Positions 52,620 to 61,420 are shown, counted from the stretch's first letter. The stretch: 64,000 nucleotides of DNA from Lentzea xinjiangensis (GCF_900110955.1 NZ_FOFR01000007.1:62001-126000), one strand, 5' to 3'. A program made the numbers and translations. Notes: generated by a model from the letters alone, not told the origin.

Positions 52620-54084
52620 CCTCGCCCGGTACGGCGCGGCCGCGGTCGCCGGTGGCGCGCTGGCGCTGAGCTTCCCGCCGCGCACGCTCTGGTGGCTCGC
52701 CGTTCCGGCGTTCGTGGTGCTGTGGCTGACGTTGCGCGATGTGGGCGCACGTCGCGCGGCCGGGCTGGGGTTCGGGTTCGGGCTGGCGTTCTTCCTGCCG
52801 CACCTGTGGTGGATCCAGCACTTCCTCGGCGCCGACTTCGGGCCGTGGCCGTGGCTGGTGCTCTCGGCGTTGATGGCGCTGTTCTTCTCCGCGGTGCTGG
52901 CGTTCGTGCCGCTGGTCTCCCGGCTGCCTGCCGCGCCGGTGTGGGTGGCGTTGCTGTTCGTGCTGCAGGAGACGGCGCGCGGGCTGGTCCCGTTCAACGG
53001 CTTCCCGTGGGGCAGGGTGGCGTTCGGGCAGGTCGACGGCCCGTTCGCACGGCTGGCGGTGGTCGGCGGCGCGCCGCTGGTGACCTTCGCGGTGGTCGTC
53101 ACCGGCTTCGGGCTCGCCGCGTGGCTGCCCCGGCCGGCGCGGTGGCGGCGCGGCTGGGCGGTGCTGCCGTTCGCCGCCGCCCTCGCGCTCGGGCCGCTGG
53201 TCGCGGTCGACGCCCAGGACGGTCAGCGGACCGTCGCGGTGGTGCAGGGCAACGCCCCGGACATCGGGCTGGACCTGCTCACCGCCCAGGGCACGTTGCG
53301 CGCCAACCACCTGCGCAAGACCGCCGAGCTGGCGGCACTGGTGCGGGGCGGGTCGCTGCCGCGGCCGGACCTGGTGGTGTGGCCGGAGAGCTCGACCAGG
53401 ACGACGGACAGCGACCCGGTGCTCGACCGCGCCATCACCGACCTCGGCGTGCCGACGCTGGTCAGCGCGTTGCGCGACGGGCAGAACGCGGTCATCGCCT
53501 GGCAGCCCGGCACGGGCGCGGGGGAGTCGTACGCGAAGCAGGAGCTCGTGCCGTTCGCCGAGCACATCCCGCTGCGCCCGCTCGCCCGGCTGGTGACGCC
53601 GTTCGCGGACCAGTCCGACCTCGAGGCGGGCACCGACCCCGGCGTGCTCGACGTCGCCGGCACGCGGGTGGGCGTCGGCATCTGCTACGAGGTGGCGTAC
53701 GACTACGTCCTGCGGGAGAGCGCGGCCGCGGGTGCCCGGGTGCTGGTCGTGCCGACGAACAACGCCTGGTACGGCCGCGGCGAGATGACCTACCAGCAGC
53801 TCGCGATGGCCCGCCTGCGCGCCGTCGAGCACGGGCGGGCCGTCGTGGTCGCGGCGATCAGCGGCGTGAGCGCGGTGGTGCGCCCGGACGGCAGCGTCGT
53901 GAGCTCGACCGGGATGTTCACCGACGACCTGCTGGTGGAGACCGTGCCGCTGCGCTCGGAGCTGACCTTCGCCACGAGGTTCGGCGGCGCGATCCACGTC
54001 CTGCTCACCGGCGCCGCGTTCGCCGCCTGTGCCGCGGGGGTGTGGACGCGCCGCCGCGCCTCAGCCGGTGCCGAGCAGGGCTGA
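52606..54084 (+). CDS. lnt: Apolipoprotein N-acyltransferase
   Basis: A 492-residue membrane enzyme that N-acylates the lipoprotein cysteine after signal peptidase II. About six N-terminal membrane helices (including FFLPHLWWIQHFLGADFG) precede the periplasmic nitrilase domain with the catalytic triad: Glu in VVWPESSTRT (near 261), Lys in YAKQELVPFAEH (near 310) and Cys in VGICYEVAYDY (near 360). It ends with one hydrophobic segment. The start is TTG 52606, inside the end of the mannosyltransferase gene. The overlap suggests one operon for envelope lipoprotein and lipoglycan assembly. Confidence 0.87.
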   Translation: MRGPDLARYGAAAVAGGALALSFPPRTLWWLAVPAFVVLWLTLRDVGARRAAGLGFGFGLAFFLPHLWWIQHFLGADFGPWPWLVLSALMALFFSAVLAFVPLVSRLPAAPVWVALLFVLQETARGLVPFNGFPWGRVAFGQVDGPFARLAVVGGAPLVTFAVVVTGFGLAAWLPRPARWRRGWAVLPFAAALALGPLVAVDAQDGQRTVAVVQGNAPDIGLDLLTAQGTLRANHLRKTAELAALVRGGSLPRPDLVVWPESSTRTTDSDPVLDRAITDLGVPTLVSALRDGQNAVIAWQPGTGAGESYAKQELVPFAEHIPLRPLARLVTPFADQSDLEAGTDPGVLDVAGTRVGVGICYEVAYDYVLRESAAAGARVLVVPTNNAWYGRGEMTYQQLAMARLRAVEHGRAVVVAAISGVSAVVRPDGSVVSSTGMFTDDLLVETVPLRSELTFATRFGGAIHVLLTGAAFAACAAGVWTRRRASAGAEQG

Positions 54085-55041
54085 GCCGAGCACCGTCCGC
54101 TGGTGCAGCACCGACAGCCCCTGCCGCCGCGTCGTCAGCAGTCCCGCCTCCCGCATCACGGTGGTGTGGCGGCTGACCGACGACGGCGAGATGCCGAGCC
54201 GCTCCGCCAGCTCGGTGGTCGTCGCCCCGGCACCCACCGCGGCCAGCACCGCCGACCGCGTCGTCCCGAGCAACGCCGCCAGCGCCCCGTCCTGCCGGCG
54301 TCCGCTCGCGAGCTGCCGCTGCCACGTCCAGTCGTGGTGCAGCGGGTAGACCACGGTGGGCGGCAGGCCCGGATCGGCGAAGGCGACCGGCGTGCGGCGG
54401 CAGAAGTACGACGGCACCAGCCGCAGCCCACGCCCGTTGAGGTGCAGGTCGCGGTCGTAGGCGTACTGGACCTCCAGAACTGGCGGCCGCCAGTTCATCA
54501 AGGGCCACATGCCCCGCAGCAGCGTCTCGACGGAGCCGGCCACCCCGGTCCGGTGCAGCCGGTCCGTCTCGACCGCCTCGTCGATCAGGTCGCCGTACGG
54601 CTGGACCACCGCGGCGTGGTAGCGGGCCATCGACTCGGTGAGCTCCAGCAACGACGCCCCGTCGCCCGCCGCCAGCGGACGCGTCCACGCCGGAGTCGGG
54701 CTGACGCCCTCCAGCCGCGCGAACTCGTCCTTGAGCCGCTGCCGCGGTGTCGACCGGATCGCGTCGAGAGCGCTGCCCAGTCCCTGAGCGCCTTCCGGCG
54801 GCGTCAGGAAGTCCGGGAAGTACGGACCGAGCGGCGTGAGCACCGACCACATGCGCACACCGGAGCTGATCACCCGCCGGTCGCCGTCGCGCCGGATGTG
54901 GCGCAGCCAGGGCTGCAGCACCAGCCAGCCGTCCGGCTCGGTCAGCCGGCGCCAGCTGAACACCATCTCCCAGAGCGGGTCCACCCTTTCCGCTACCTGC
55001 GTTCGCTCCAGATCACCAGCGGAAAAATGGATGCGCAACAC
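54061..55041 (-). CDS. ArsR-like winged-helix regulator (DUF5937-type N-terminus)
   Basis: A 326-residue regulator. The C-terminal HTH is clear: TELAERLGISPSSVSRHTTV, then MREAGLLTTRRQG. The long N-terminal part (VLRIHFSAGDLERTQVAE, DPLWEMVFSW) matches the DUF5937-type regulators of actinobacteria, ligand unknown. The start is GTG 55041, where similarity begins. The 3' end overlaps the converging Lnt gene by 24 bases. It is divergent from the glycosyltransferase gene and may control it. Confidence 0.8.
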   Translation of the reverse strand: MLRIHFSAGDLERTQVAERVDPLWEMVFSWRRLTEPDGWLVLQPWLRHIRRDGDRRVISSGVRMWSVLTPLGPYFPDFLTPPEGAQGLGSALDAIRSTPRQRLKDEFARLEGVSPTPAWTRPLAAGDGASLLELTESMARYHAAVVQPYGDLIDEAVETDRLHRTGVAGSVETLLRGMWPLMNWRPPVLEVQYAYDRDLHLNGRGLRLVPSYFCRRTPVAFADPGLPPTVVYPLHHDWTWQRQLASGRRQDGALAALLGTTRSAVLAAVGAGATTTELAERLGISPSSVSRHTTVMREAGLLTTRRQGLSVLHQRTVLGSALLGTG

Positions 55042-55154
55042 AGCAACCTCCCCAGGCCAGGTCACCACGAATCACAGTACCGGTCGTGTCACTCCGCCGA
55101 ACTCCGCAACGGGACCGGTCACGTGGTGCCGGTCGGCTCCGCCGCGGGTCGTGC

Positions 55155-55258
55155 GCTTTATAAAGATAATGACTTCAGTGTTGACTAAAATTAAACTTCT
55201 ACGAGTAATGCGGAACGAGAACCCCGCGGTCCCGAAGATCGCTAGGGTCGGGGAGGTG
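55155..55258 (+). promoter_or_regulatory. AT-rich control region and leaderless start of the glycosyltransferase
   Basis: Bases 55155-55205 are strikingly AT-rich for this genome and include the palindrome CTTTATAAAG (near 55154-55163) and TTGACT. TAGGGT (55243-55248) lies seven bases before the GTG at 55256, the spacing of a leaderless transcript; GGGGAG also precedes the GTG. Confidence 0.4.
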
Positions 55259-56371
55259 CGCATCCTGTTCTCGTGCCGTCCCGCCCACGGACACCTGTTC
55301 CCGCTGGTACCGCTGGCCAGAGCGGCCAGAGGGGCCGGTCACGAGGTCGTCTTCGCGACGGGCCCGAGCTTCCTGCGGCACGTCCGCGACCTCGGCTTCG
55401 AGGCGCACGCGGCGGGCATCTCGATCGAGGAGGCCGAGACCGAGGCACGCCGGCGGCACGGTGACGGCGACGTCGTCCCGCTGATGATCACCATGTTCGC
55501 CGACGTGCTCCCGCGGGCGACGTCCGCCGACCTCGCGGCGCTGCTGCCGCGGGTGAAGCCGGACCTGGTCGTCTACGAGCAGAGCGACATCGGCGCCGTG
55601 AAGGCGGCCGGGGAAGCCGGGATCCCCTTCGTGTCGCACGTGATCGGCCGGTCGATGCCCCCACCGGTCCTCGAGGTCGCCGCCCCGGAGATGGCGTGGT
55701 TGTGGGACGGCACGCCGCCCGCCGACCCGATGCTGGGCGACACCGCGATCGACATCTGGCCGGACGCCGTGCGCGATCGGGCGGTCGCCGCGCTGCCCAC
55801 GGTGATCAGGCAACGGCCGGTGGCGTTCGACCTGGACGTGCCGATGCCGGAGCTGAGCGGGAAACCGCTGGTGTACCTCACTCTCGGCACGGTGGCGTTC
55901 GGTGCGGTGGACGTCCTGCGGGCCGCGGTCGACGGGCTGGCGGGACTGCCGGTGGACGTCCTGGTGGCGGCCGGGCCCGGCGATCCCGCGCTGCTGGGGG
56001 AGGTGCCGGGCAACGTGCACGTCACGGGGTTCGTGCCGCAGCGGGAGGTGCTGGCGCGGGCGAGCCTCGTGGTGCACCACGGCGGGAGCGGCACGGTGCT
56101 CGGGACGCTGGCGGCGGGGCTGCCGCAGCTCGTGCTGCCGCAGGGCGCCGACCAGTTCGTGAACGCCGACGTGCTGGCCGAGACCGGTGCGGGCGCGAAG
56201 CTCGTCGGGCAGGAGGTCACCGCCGACGCGGTCGCCCTGGCGGCGGGCCGTCTGCTCGACGACCCGGCCGCGCGGGAGGTCGCGGTGCGGGTGGCGGCCG
56301 AGATCGCGGCCATGCCGGACCCGGCCGCCGTCGTCGTGCGGCTCACGGAACTGGTGCGGGAGAGAGTGTGA
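55256..56371 (+). CDS. GT1-type glycosyltransferase (macrolide/MGT-like)
   Basis: A 371-residue GT-B enzyme. The N-terminal acceptor domain opens VRILFSCRPAHGHLFPLVPL; the C-terminal donor domain has PLVYLTLGTVAFG, VTGFVPQREVLARASLVVHH followed by GGSGTVLGTLAAGLPQLVLP and GADQFVNADVL, the nucleotide-sugar signature. Such enzymes glycosylate small molecules or natural products using NDP-sugars. No sugar-biosynthesis genes are nearby. Its 3' end overlaps a converging antiporter remnant by 29 bases. It is 8 kb from the NRPS cluster, so a role there is only a possibility. Confidence 0.83.
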   Translation: MRILFSCRPAHGHLFPLVPLARAARGAGHEVVFATGPSFLRHVRDLGFEAHAAGISIEEAETEARRRHGDGDVVPLMITMFADVLPRATSADLAALLPRVKPDLVVYEQSDIGAVKAAGEAGIPFVSHVIGRSMPPPVLEVAAPEMAWLWDGTPPADPMLGDTAIDIWPDAVRDRAVAALPTVIRQRPVAFDLDVPMPELSGKPLVYLTLGTVAFGAVDVLRAAVDGLAGLPVDVLVAAGPGDPALLGEVPGNVHVTGFVPQREVLARASLVVHHGGSGTVLGTLAAGLPQLVLPQGADQFVNADVLAETGAGAKLVGQEVTADAVALAAGRLLDDPAAREVAVRVAAEIAAMPDPAAVVVRLTELVRERV

Positions 56372-56711
56372 CGTCGGTCTGGGCCTCCAGGTGCGCGGGC
56401 AGCGACGCGCGGTAGATCGGCATGGCGGCGGCCGTGGTGACGATCGCGACGGCGACGAGGATCGCGAACATCTCCGGCGTCACCAGGTCGTAGGCCAGGC
56501 CGATGTTGATGAAGATCAGGATCATCAGGCCGCGGGCGTTCATCAGCCCGCCGACGGCGGACGCGTAGCGCCAGGAGTAGCCCTGGGCCCTCACCACCAG
56601 GCCGCAGCCGAGGTACTTGCCGGCGAACGCGGCGAGCATGATGACCGCGAGCGGGAACCACAGCGCCCCGCCCGCGCCGAAGCCGGAAACCTGGGTGTTG
56701 AGGCCGCACGC
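56343..56711 (-). pseudogene. C-terminal remnant of a Na+/H+ antiporter
   Basis: About 120 residues matching only the end of CPA2-type cation/proton antiporters: CGLNTQVSGFGAGG, FAGKYLGCGLVVRAQGYSW, SAVGGLMNARGLMILIFINI. The family is normally about 400 residues or more, so the first two thirds are missing. The left piece joins directly to a histidine-kinase fragment in another frame at about 56705-56717. It carries ATG at 56639 but no credible promoter. Confidence 0.7.
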
Positions 56712-56716
56712 CGTCG

Positions 56717-57000
56717 AGCTCGCGTTCCAGCTGGGCGGAGCGCAGCACGTCGTCCACGACGTCCGCGAGGCCGCGGATCGACTTCGCCAGTGCGTCGAGG
56801 TCGTCCCGCTTGTCGTCGGGCAGGTCCGCGGCGGCTGCCAGCAGCTGTGCGCGCAGGTGCGCCCGTGCGATCGGCGTGCGCAGCCCGTGGCTCGCGTCGG
56901 TGACGAACCGCCGTTGCCGCGCGAGGGCGTCCGCCAGCGGACCCACCGCGCGGCGGCTCACGCCCAGGCCGATCAGCGCCGCCACGAGCAGGCCCGCCAC
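56717..57000 (-). pseudogene. Histidine kinase fragment (membrane end plus HisKA)
   Basis: About 95 residues: a transmembrane end (GLLVAALIGLGVSRRAV), then the phosphoacceptor region ALARQRRFVTDASHGLRTPI with the histidine in ASHGLRTP, then helix 2 to AQLEREL. The sensor part before and the ATPase domain after it are missing. On the upstream side it abuts the response-regulator fragment exactly at its stop; downstream it runs into the antiporter remnant. Confidence 0.72.
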
Positions 57001-57213
57001 CTACCGCAGGCGCGCCACCAGCTCCAGCCCGTCGACCACGGGCAGGCCCCGGTCGATCACCGCCACGTCGTAGGGCCGGGTGAGTGCGAGATGCAGTCCG
57101 CGCTGACCGTCGAATGCGACGTCCACGACATATCCCTCACCGCGCAGGGCAGCCGCGAGCAACTCCGCCAGCTCGCGGTCGTCCTCGATGAGAAGTAGTC
57201 GGAAGTGGTGGAC
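57001..57213 (-). pseudogene. Response regulator receiver fragment
   Basis: About 70 residues of an OmpR-type receiver: RLLLIEDDRELAELLAAAL, phosphoacceptor aspartate in DVAVIDRGLPVVDG, ending at LVARLR followed by TAG. The rest of the receiver and the DNA-binding domain are absent. The kinase fragment begins on the very next codon, so one deletion seems to have removed the regulator end and the kinase start together. GTG 57213 is the likely original start. Confidence 0.72.
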
Positions 57214-57488
57214 CGGCTGAAGTGGTGAAGAGCGCCGCACGCCCACCACAATCGCACGCGATCATGCCGCTGACCAGGCCTGCCAGGTAGAGCAACAGCT
57301 TATGGACAGCTATTCCGATTGCGCGCAAATGCGCCTGGAAGAGCCGTTGTCCCGGTATTTTTTACCGTATTCGACCATGCGGAAGTGTCGAATGTGGCGT
57401 TCGGCGGACACGGAAACCGGTAATTCAACGATAAACATGTGAACGCGAGGTGTGTAATGACCTGCGTTCACGACTCGGGTGTGAACGC

Positions 57489-58280
57489 CTACCAGGCCGG
57501 CGCCACGGCGGAGGTGGTGCGCAGACCGCCCACCCAGCCGGCGGTCGCGACGGCCCGCAACCCGTCGTCACCCTCCACGAGCAGCCCGTGCGGGCCCAGC
57601 ACGTCCGTGCTCCCGTCGTGCCACCGCACCGGCAGCCGGCCGTGGCGTTCCAGCAGCCCGGCGAACCTGGCACCGAGCTTGGCGTCGCCGATGTGCACCC
57701 ACCGGCTCGGGAAGAGGTCCAGCAACTCGACCGTGGCGGGGCTGAGCTCGGGGACGACCGTGACGCCGTGGTCGCGCCCGTACTCGACGAGCTCGCGCAG
57801 GTGGTCGGGATCGCCGTCCGGGAAGACGTGCAGGACGTTGAGCTTGTAGGCGGCCAGCCGGTCGATGACACCGCGCATCTCGGCCGGCGGCAGCAGCGGG
57901 CTCGACACGCCGCGCCAGGCGAACGCGGGGGAGTCGCGCACGTCGGCCGCGCGGACCGCGCCGTCGCGGGTCATCAGCTGCCGGAAGGACTGGACGCCGT
58001 GCCGCAGCCCGGCCTGGGTGCCCGCGCGCAGCATCACCGCGTCGTTGCTGACCAGCAACGCGTACCCCTCGGGACCGAGGCCGCGCATGGCCGGGTCGTG
58101 CGACACCATCAGCATGCCGTCGGGCGACTCGGCCAGCAGGTAGCCGGTCTGCCGGAAGACGTGCTCGCGCAGCAACGCGGCCGCGGTGCGGGCCTGCCCG
58201 GTCACCCGCACGGTGACGTCTTCGGTCAGGACGAACGAACCCGTGCGACGGGGCGCGCTCGTGGGCGTGGGAACGATCAC
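57489..58280 (-). CDS. Shrunken GH20-like protein lacking the catalytic Asp-Glu pair
   Basis: A 263-residue protein. The N-terminal half matches GH20 domain 2 (VTVRVTGQARTAAALLREHV; LLVSNDAVMLRAGTQAGLRHG), then the barrel starts with RDSPAFAWRGVSS and YKLNVLHVF. Typical hexosaminidases exceed 450 residues and have HIGGDE; here the matching stretch is WVHIGDAKLG, so the catalytic pair is gone and several barrel loops are missing in frame. It keeps a good ribosome-binding site (GAGG six bases before GTG 58280), so it may be expressed as a binding or regulatory protein rather than an enzyme. No signal peptide is visible. Confidence 0.65.
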   Translation of the reverse strand: MIVPTPTSAPRRTGSFVLTEDVTVRVTGQARTAAALLREHVFRQTGYLLAESPDGMLMVSHDPAMRGLGPEGYALLVSNDAVMLRAGTQAGLRHGVQSFRQLMTRDGAVRAADVRDSPAFAWRGVSSPLLPPAEMRGVIDRLAAYKLNVLHVFPDGDPDHLRELVEYGRDHGVTVVPELSPATVELLDLFPSRWVHIGDAKLGARFAGLLERHGRLPVRWHDGSTDVLGPHGLLVEGDDGLRAVATAGWVGGLRTTSAVAPAW

Positions 58281-58314
58281 CGGTTTCCTCTCCAGCGGTC
58301 TAACGCCGGGAGGG

Positions 58315-58513
58315 TCAGGCGAGTTCCGCGAGCCGGACGCTGAACGTGGTTCCGGCCCCTGTTGTGCTGGTCACACCGACTTCGCCGCCGTGCGACTCGG
58401 CGAGCTCGCGCACGATCGCGAGCCCCAGCCCGCTGCCGCCGGTGGCGCGGGCGCGCGACCTGTCCGCGCGCCGGAACCGGTCGAACACGTGCGGCAGGTC
58501 CTCCTCGGCGATG
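58315..58513 (-). pseudogene. Histidine kinase C-terminal ATPase fragment
   Basis: About 65 residues: IAEEDLPHVFDRFRRADRSR, then the G2 box GGSGLGLAIVRELAESHGG and the end GAGTTFSVRLAE. Everything before the F box is missing; similarity stops abruptly near 58513, where a plus-strand small ORF begins. It may be the missing end of the kinase fragment at 56717 or belong to another kinase. Confidence 0.72.
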
Positions 58514-58528
58514 CAGGTCGTCGACGAC

Positions 58529-58696
58529 ATGACCCCGGAGGACCTGGAAGTCCTCAACGCCCCCACCGGCAGTGCATGGTGGGCTTCGGCGTCGAATATC
58601 GGCTGCGCGCTCGCCGGGCCGGACAACGACGCCGCGTCGATCTCGCTGGGCCTGGAGCACGCCGAGAACTGCGAGATCGAGGCCTCCAAGACGTGA
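58529..58696 (+). CDS. Orphan small ORF, unknown function
   Basis: A 55-residue ORF reading MTPEDLEVLNAPTGSAWW, then ASASNIGCALAGPDN, ending HAENCEIEASKT. It has an acidic first part and two cysteines in the second part. An in-frame ATG at 58511 adds six residues. I do not recognise it. It begins where the kinase fragment on the other strand stops. It could be a small peptide precursor, a piece of a larger lost gene or chance. No modifying enzyme is next to it. Confidence 0.35.
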   Translation: MTPEDLEVLNAPTGSAWWASASNIGCALAGPDNDAASISLGLEHAENCEIEASKT

Positions 58697-58704
58697 TGCC
58701 CGGT

Positions 58705-58737
58705 CCTGAGCGCGCGCGGAACGGGCGCACGCTCAGG
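58705..58737 (-). terminator. Terminator after the LLM oxidoreductase gene
   Basis: CCTGAGCG (58705-58712) pairs with CGCTCAGG (58730-58737) across 17 bases; two more pairs are possible with a bulge. It starts 17 bases past the stop of the minus-strand LLM gene. Confidence 0.55.
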
Positions 58738-58753
58738 GACTCCCCGGACCGGA

Positions 58754-59788
58754 TCAGGCCAGCAGGTCGCGCACCCGCGGGACCACCTGCGTCCCGTACA
58801 GCTCGATCGTCCGCATCAGCGACTCGTGCGACAGCCCGCCCATCCCGTACTTCAGGTCGAAGCGGCTGGCGCCCAGCGTCTTCATCGTGCGGGCCATCTT
58901 CGCGGCCACCGTCTCCGGCGAGCCGACGAACAGCGCGCCGTCCGGCCCGACCTCGTGCGCGTAGGACGCCGGGGTGGGGGTCGCGAACCCGCGGGTCTTG
59001 CCCAGCCGGCCGATCACCTCGAGGTAGTGCGGCCAGAACTCCTCGCGCGCCTGCTCGTCGGTCTCGGCGACGTGACCGGGGGAGTGCACGCCGACCGGCA
59101 GCGGCGCGCGGCCGAACTTCTCCAGGGCGTGCGCGTACAGCTCGGAGAACGGGGCGAACCGGGCCGGGTTGCCGCCGATGATCGCGAGCATCAGCGAGAA
59201 CCCGTGCGACGCCGCGCGCACGACGGACTGCGGGCTGCCGCCCACGCCGATCCACGCCGGGAACGGCTCGGTGTGGGGCACGACGTCCTGCTCGTGCAGC
59301 GGCGCGCGGGTCTTGCCCTGCCACGTGACCGGGCCACCGGAGAGGATCTCGGCGAAGAGCTGGGTCTTCTCCTCGAAGAGGTCCTCGTAGTCGGCGAGGT
59401 CGTAGCCGAACAGCGGGAACGAGTCCACACTGGACCCGCGGCCGAGGATGATCTCCGCGCGGCCGTCCGAGACGGCGTTCAGCGTCGAGAAGCGCTGGAA
59501 CACGCGGACCGGGTCGTCCGAGCTGAGCACGGTCACGGCCGAACCCAGGTGGATGCGGGAGGTGCGGGCGGCGATCGCGGCCAGCACCACGTCGGCGGCC
59601 GAGAGCGGCATGTCCGGCGTGTGGTGCTCGCCGATGCCGAAGAAGTCCAGCCCCACCTGGTCGGCGAGCACACCCTCCTCGACGACGTTGCGGATGGTCT
59701 GGGCGTGGGTCAGCGGCGTGCCGGACGCGTCGTGCGTGACGTCGCCGAACGTGTCGAGCCCGAACGTGGTGGTGGAGGTGGTGGTCAT
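58754..59788 (-). CDS. LLM class flavin-dependent oxidoreductase
   Basis: A 344-residue luciferase-like monooxygenase: GLDFFGIGEHHTPDMPLSA, IHLGSAVTVLSSDDPVRVFQ, AEIILGRGSSVDSFPLFGY, WIGVGGSPQSVVRAASHG, VGSPETVAAKMART. Such enzymes use reduced FMN or F420. The ATG overlaps the stop of the preceding reductase gene (ATGA), so it is probably paired with that NADP-binding protein, which may supply reduced F420 or act on a related substrate (inference). A hairpin follows the gene. Confidence 0.86.
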   Translation of the reverse strand: MTTTSTTTFGLDTFGDVTHDASGTPLTHAQTIRNVVEEGVLADQVGLDFFGIGEHHTPDMPLSAADVVLAAIAARTSRIHLGSAVTVLSSDDPVRVFQRFSTLNAVSDGRAEIILGRGSSVDSFPLFGYDLADYEDLFEEKTQLFAEILSGGPVTWQGKTRAPLHEQDVVPHTEPFPAWIGVGGSPQSVVRAASHGFSLMLAIIGGNPARFAPFSELYAHALEKFGRAPLPVGVHSPGHVAETDEQAREEFWPHYLEVIGRLGKTRGFATPTPASYAHEVGPDGALFVGSPETVAAKMARTMKTLGASRFDLKYGMGGLSHESLMRTIELYGTQVVPRVRDLLA

Positions 59789-60378
59789 GACTGCTCCTTC
59801 GCGAACTTCTCGAGTTGCTCGAACTCCTGCCTGCGGACAGCGGCGCCGAACACCGGGCTACCGGGTTCCAGCAGCCGTCCCGCGGGCAGCGGCCCCACCG
59901 GCACCGGGTCGAACCCGATGCGCGCCAGGAACTCCACGACGGCCCGCACGGCGGAGGGGGAGTCGCCGGCGACGCCGAGCGCACGGCCGGCGGCGGGTTC
60001 CATGTCCTGGTAGGCGATGTGGTTGAGGGTCTTGACGACGTGCGCGCCCGCCAGCCGCGCCGCCACCTCCTCGCTGGTGCCGAGCGGCTCGGCCGCGGGC
60101 GGCCAGTGGTTCATCGCGTCGACGACGACCTTGCCCGCGAACATCCCCGGCTCGAGCGTCCCGAACCGGTGCCACGGGATCGCGAGCACCACCAGGTCGG
60201 CGTCCGCCACCGCGGCGGAGGCGGACAGCGGCACCGCGCCCGGCGCGAGGAACTCGGCGATCATCGCGATCCGCGCGGGATCGCCCGAACCCGCGATGCT
60301 CACCGGGTAGCCCGCCGCCACGGCGAGGCGCGCGATCACGGGCCCGACGTGGCCCGCACCGAGAACAGCGATCTGCAC
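59785..60378 (-). CDS. NADPH-dependent F420 reductase-like protein
   Basis: A 197-residue Rossmann protein: IAVLGAGHVGPVIARLAVAA, ADLVVLAIPWHRFG, VVVDAMNHWPP, GAHVVKTLNHIAYQDM. This resembles F420:NADP oxidoreductases and the YqeB-type NADP-binding proteins. It is the first gene of a two-gene operon with the LLM oxidoreductase, a common pairing. The plus-strand methyltransferase remnant lies upstream across a 103-base divergent gap. Confidence 0.82.
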   Translation of the reverse strand: MQIAVLGAGHVGPVIARLAVAAGYPVSIAGSGDPARIAMIAEFLAPGAVPLSASAAVADADLVVLAIPWHRFGTLEPGMFAGKVVVDAMNHWPPAAEPLGTSEEVAARLAGAHVVKTLNHIAYQDMEPAAGRALGVAGDSPSAVRAVVEFLARIGFDPVPVGPLPAGRLLEPGSPVFGAAVRRQEFEQLEKFAKEQS

Positions 60379-60468
60379 AGCACACCCGATCTCAGTAGTT
60401 GACGTGTCACCGTCCCTAACCGGACCGCACCCCGCTTAATTCCCTCTCCTGCGGTGGCACCGCTGGGC

Positions 60469-60484
60469 TAGGTTCGCGGGCGTG
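60469..60484 (+). promoter_or_regulatory. -10 box of a leaderless methyltransferase transcript
   Basis: TAGGTT (60469-60474) is seven bases before the GTG at 60482. The arrangement matches that of the TetR gene at 9282. Confidence 0.45.
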
Positions 60485-61234
60485 TGGAACGCCGGTGACG
60501 CCTACGAGCGGTACGTGGGCCGGTGGAGCAGGCCGGTCGCGGTGGAGTTCCTGCGCTGGCTGGCCGCGCCGCCGGGCAGGACCTGGCTGGACGTCGGCTG
60601 CGGCACCGGCGCGCTGACCGAGGCCGTGCTGGCCCACGCCGCGCCGGCGGCGGTCACGGGCGTCGACCCGTCCGAGGACTTCCTCGACCTGGCCCGCCAC
60701 CGGGTGCCCGGCGGCACGTTCGAGCCGGGCGACGCGACGGACCTGGGCGAGCGCACGGCCGACGTGGTGGTCAGCGGCCTCGTGCTCAGCTTCGTCCCGG
60801 ACCCGGCCCGTGCGGTCGCCGAGTTCGCACGGGTGGGCCGGTGCGCCGGTTCCTACGTCTGGGACTACGCGAGCGGCATGCGGATGATGCGGCTGTTCTG
60901 GGACGCCGCGAAGGACGTCGACCCGGCCGCCGCGGCCCACGACGAGGGCCCGCGGTTCACCGAGACCTGCCTGCCGGACCCGTTGCGCGCGCTGTGAACC
61001 GGTGCCGGTCTGCGCGACGTCGAGGTCACCGGCATCGTCGTGCCCACGGTGTTCCGCGACTTCGACGACTTCTGGGAGCCGTTCCTGGGCCGCACGGGCG
61101 CGGCACCCGCCTACCTCGCCACCCTGCCCGGCGACCAGCGCGACGCGGTGCGCGACCTGCTGCGCTCACGCCTGCCCGCGCACGGCCCGATCGAGCTGAC
61201 CGCCAGGGCGTGGGCCGTCAAGGGGGTGCGCTGA
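60482..61234 (+). pseudogene. SAM-dependent methyltransferase broken by an in-frame TGA
   Basis: The first 171 codons encode a class I methyltransferase: WLDVGCGTGALTEAVL (SAM site), VTGVDPSEDFLDLARH, VVSGLVLSFVPDPARAV. A TGA at 60995-60997 stops it, but the same frame continues without break to 61234 with family-like sequence (GLRDVEVTGIVVPTVFRDFD, then FWEPFLGRTG). Relatives usually read a residue such as tryptophan or phenylalanine before TGAGL, so one TGG-to-TGA change explains the stop. The full length would be about 250 residues. It could be a real nonsense mutation, a sequencing error or read-through. Confidence 0.75.
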
Positions 61235-61420
61235 GCAACGCGCCGGAGGACGGGGTCATGTCCGGCCGCGCCAACCCGGCCCGGGAGGTGCGCGCGATCC
61301 TCGCTGATCGCGGATGCCGCGACCAGCCTTGGCCGGCCCCCCACATCGTCGCGCGGATCGCCCCCGCACCGTGCGCCGTCCCGCATAGTGGATCTTCAGC
61401 GCCGTCGTTCCCGTTCGCCC

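Noticed and set aside
55256-56371. Glycosyltransferase as part of the NRPS cluster
   Set aside because: It is about 8 kb away, separated by housekeeping-type genes, and there are no deoxysugar genes.
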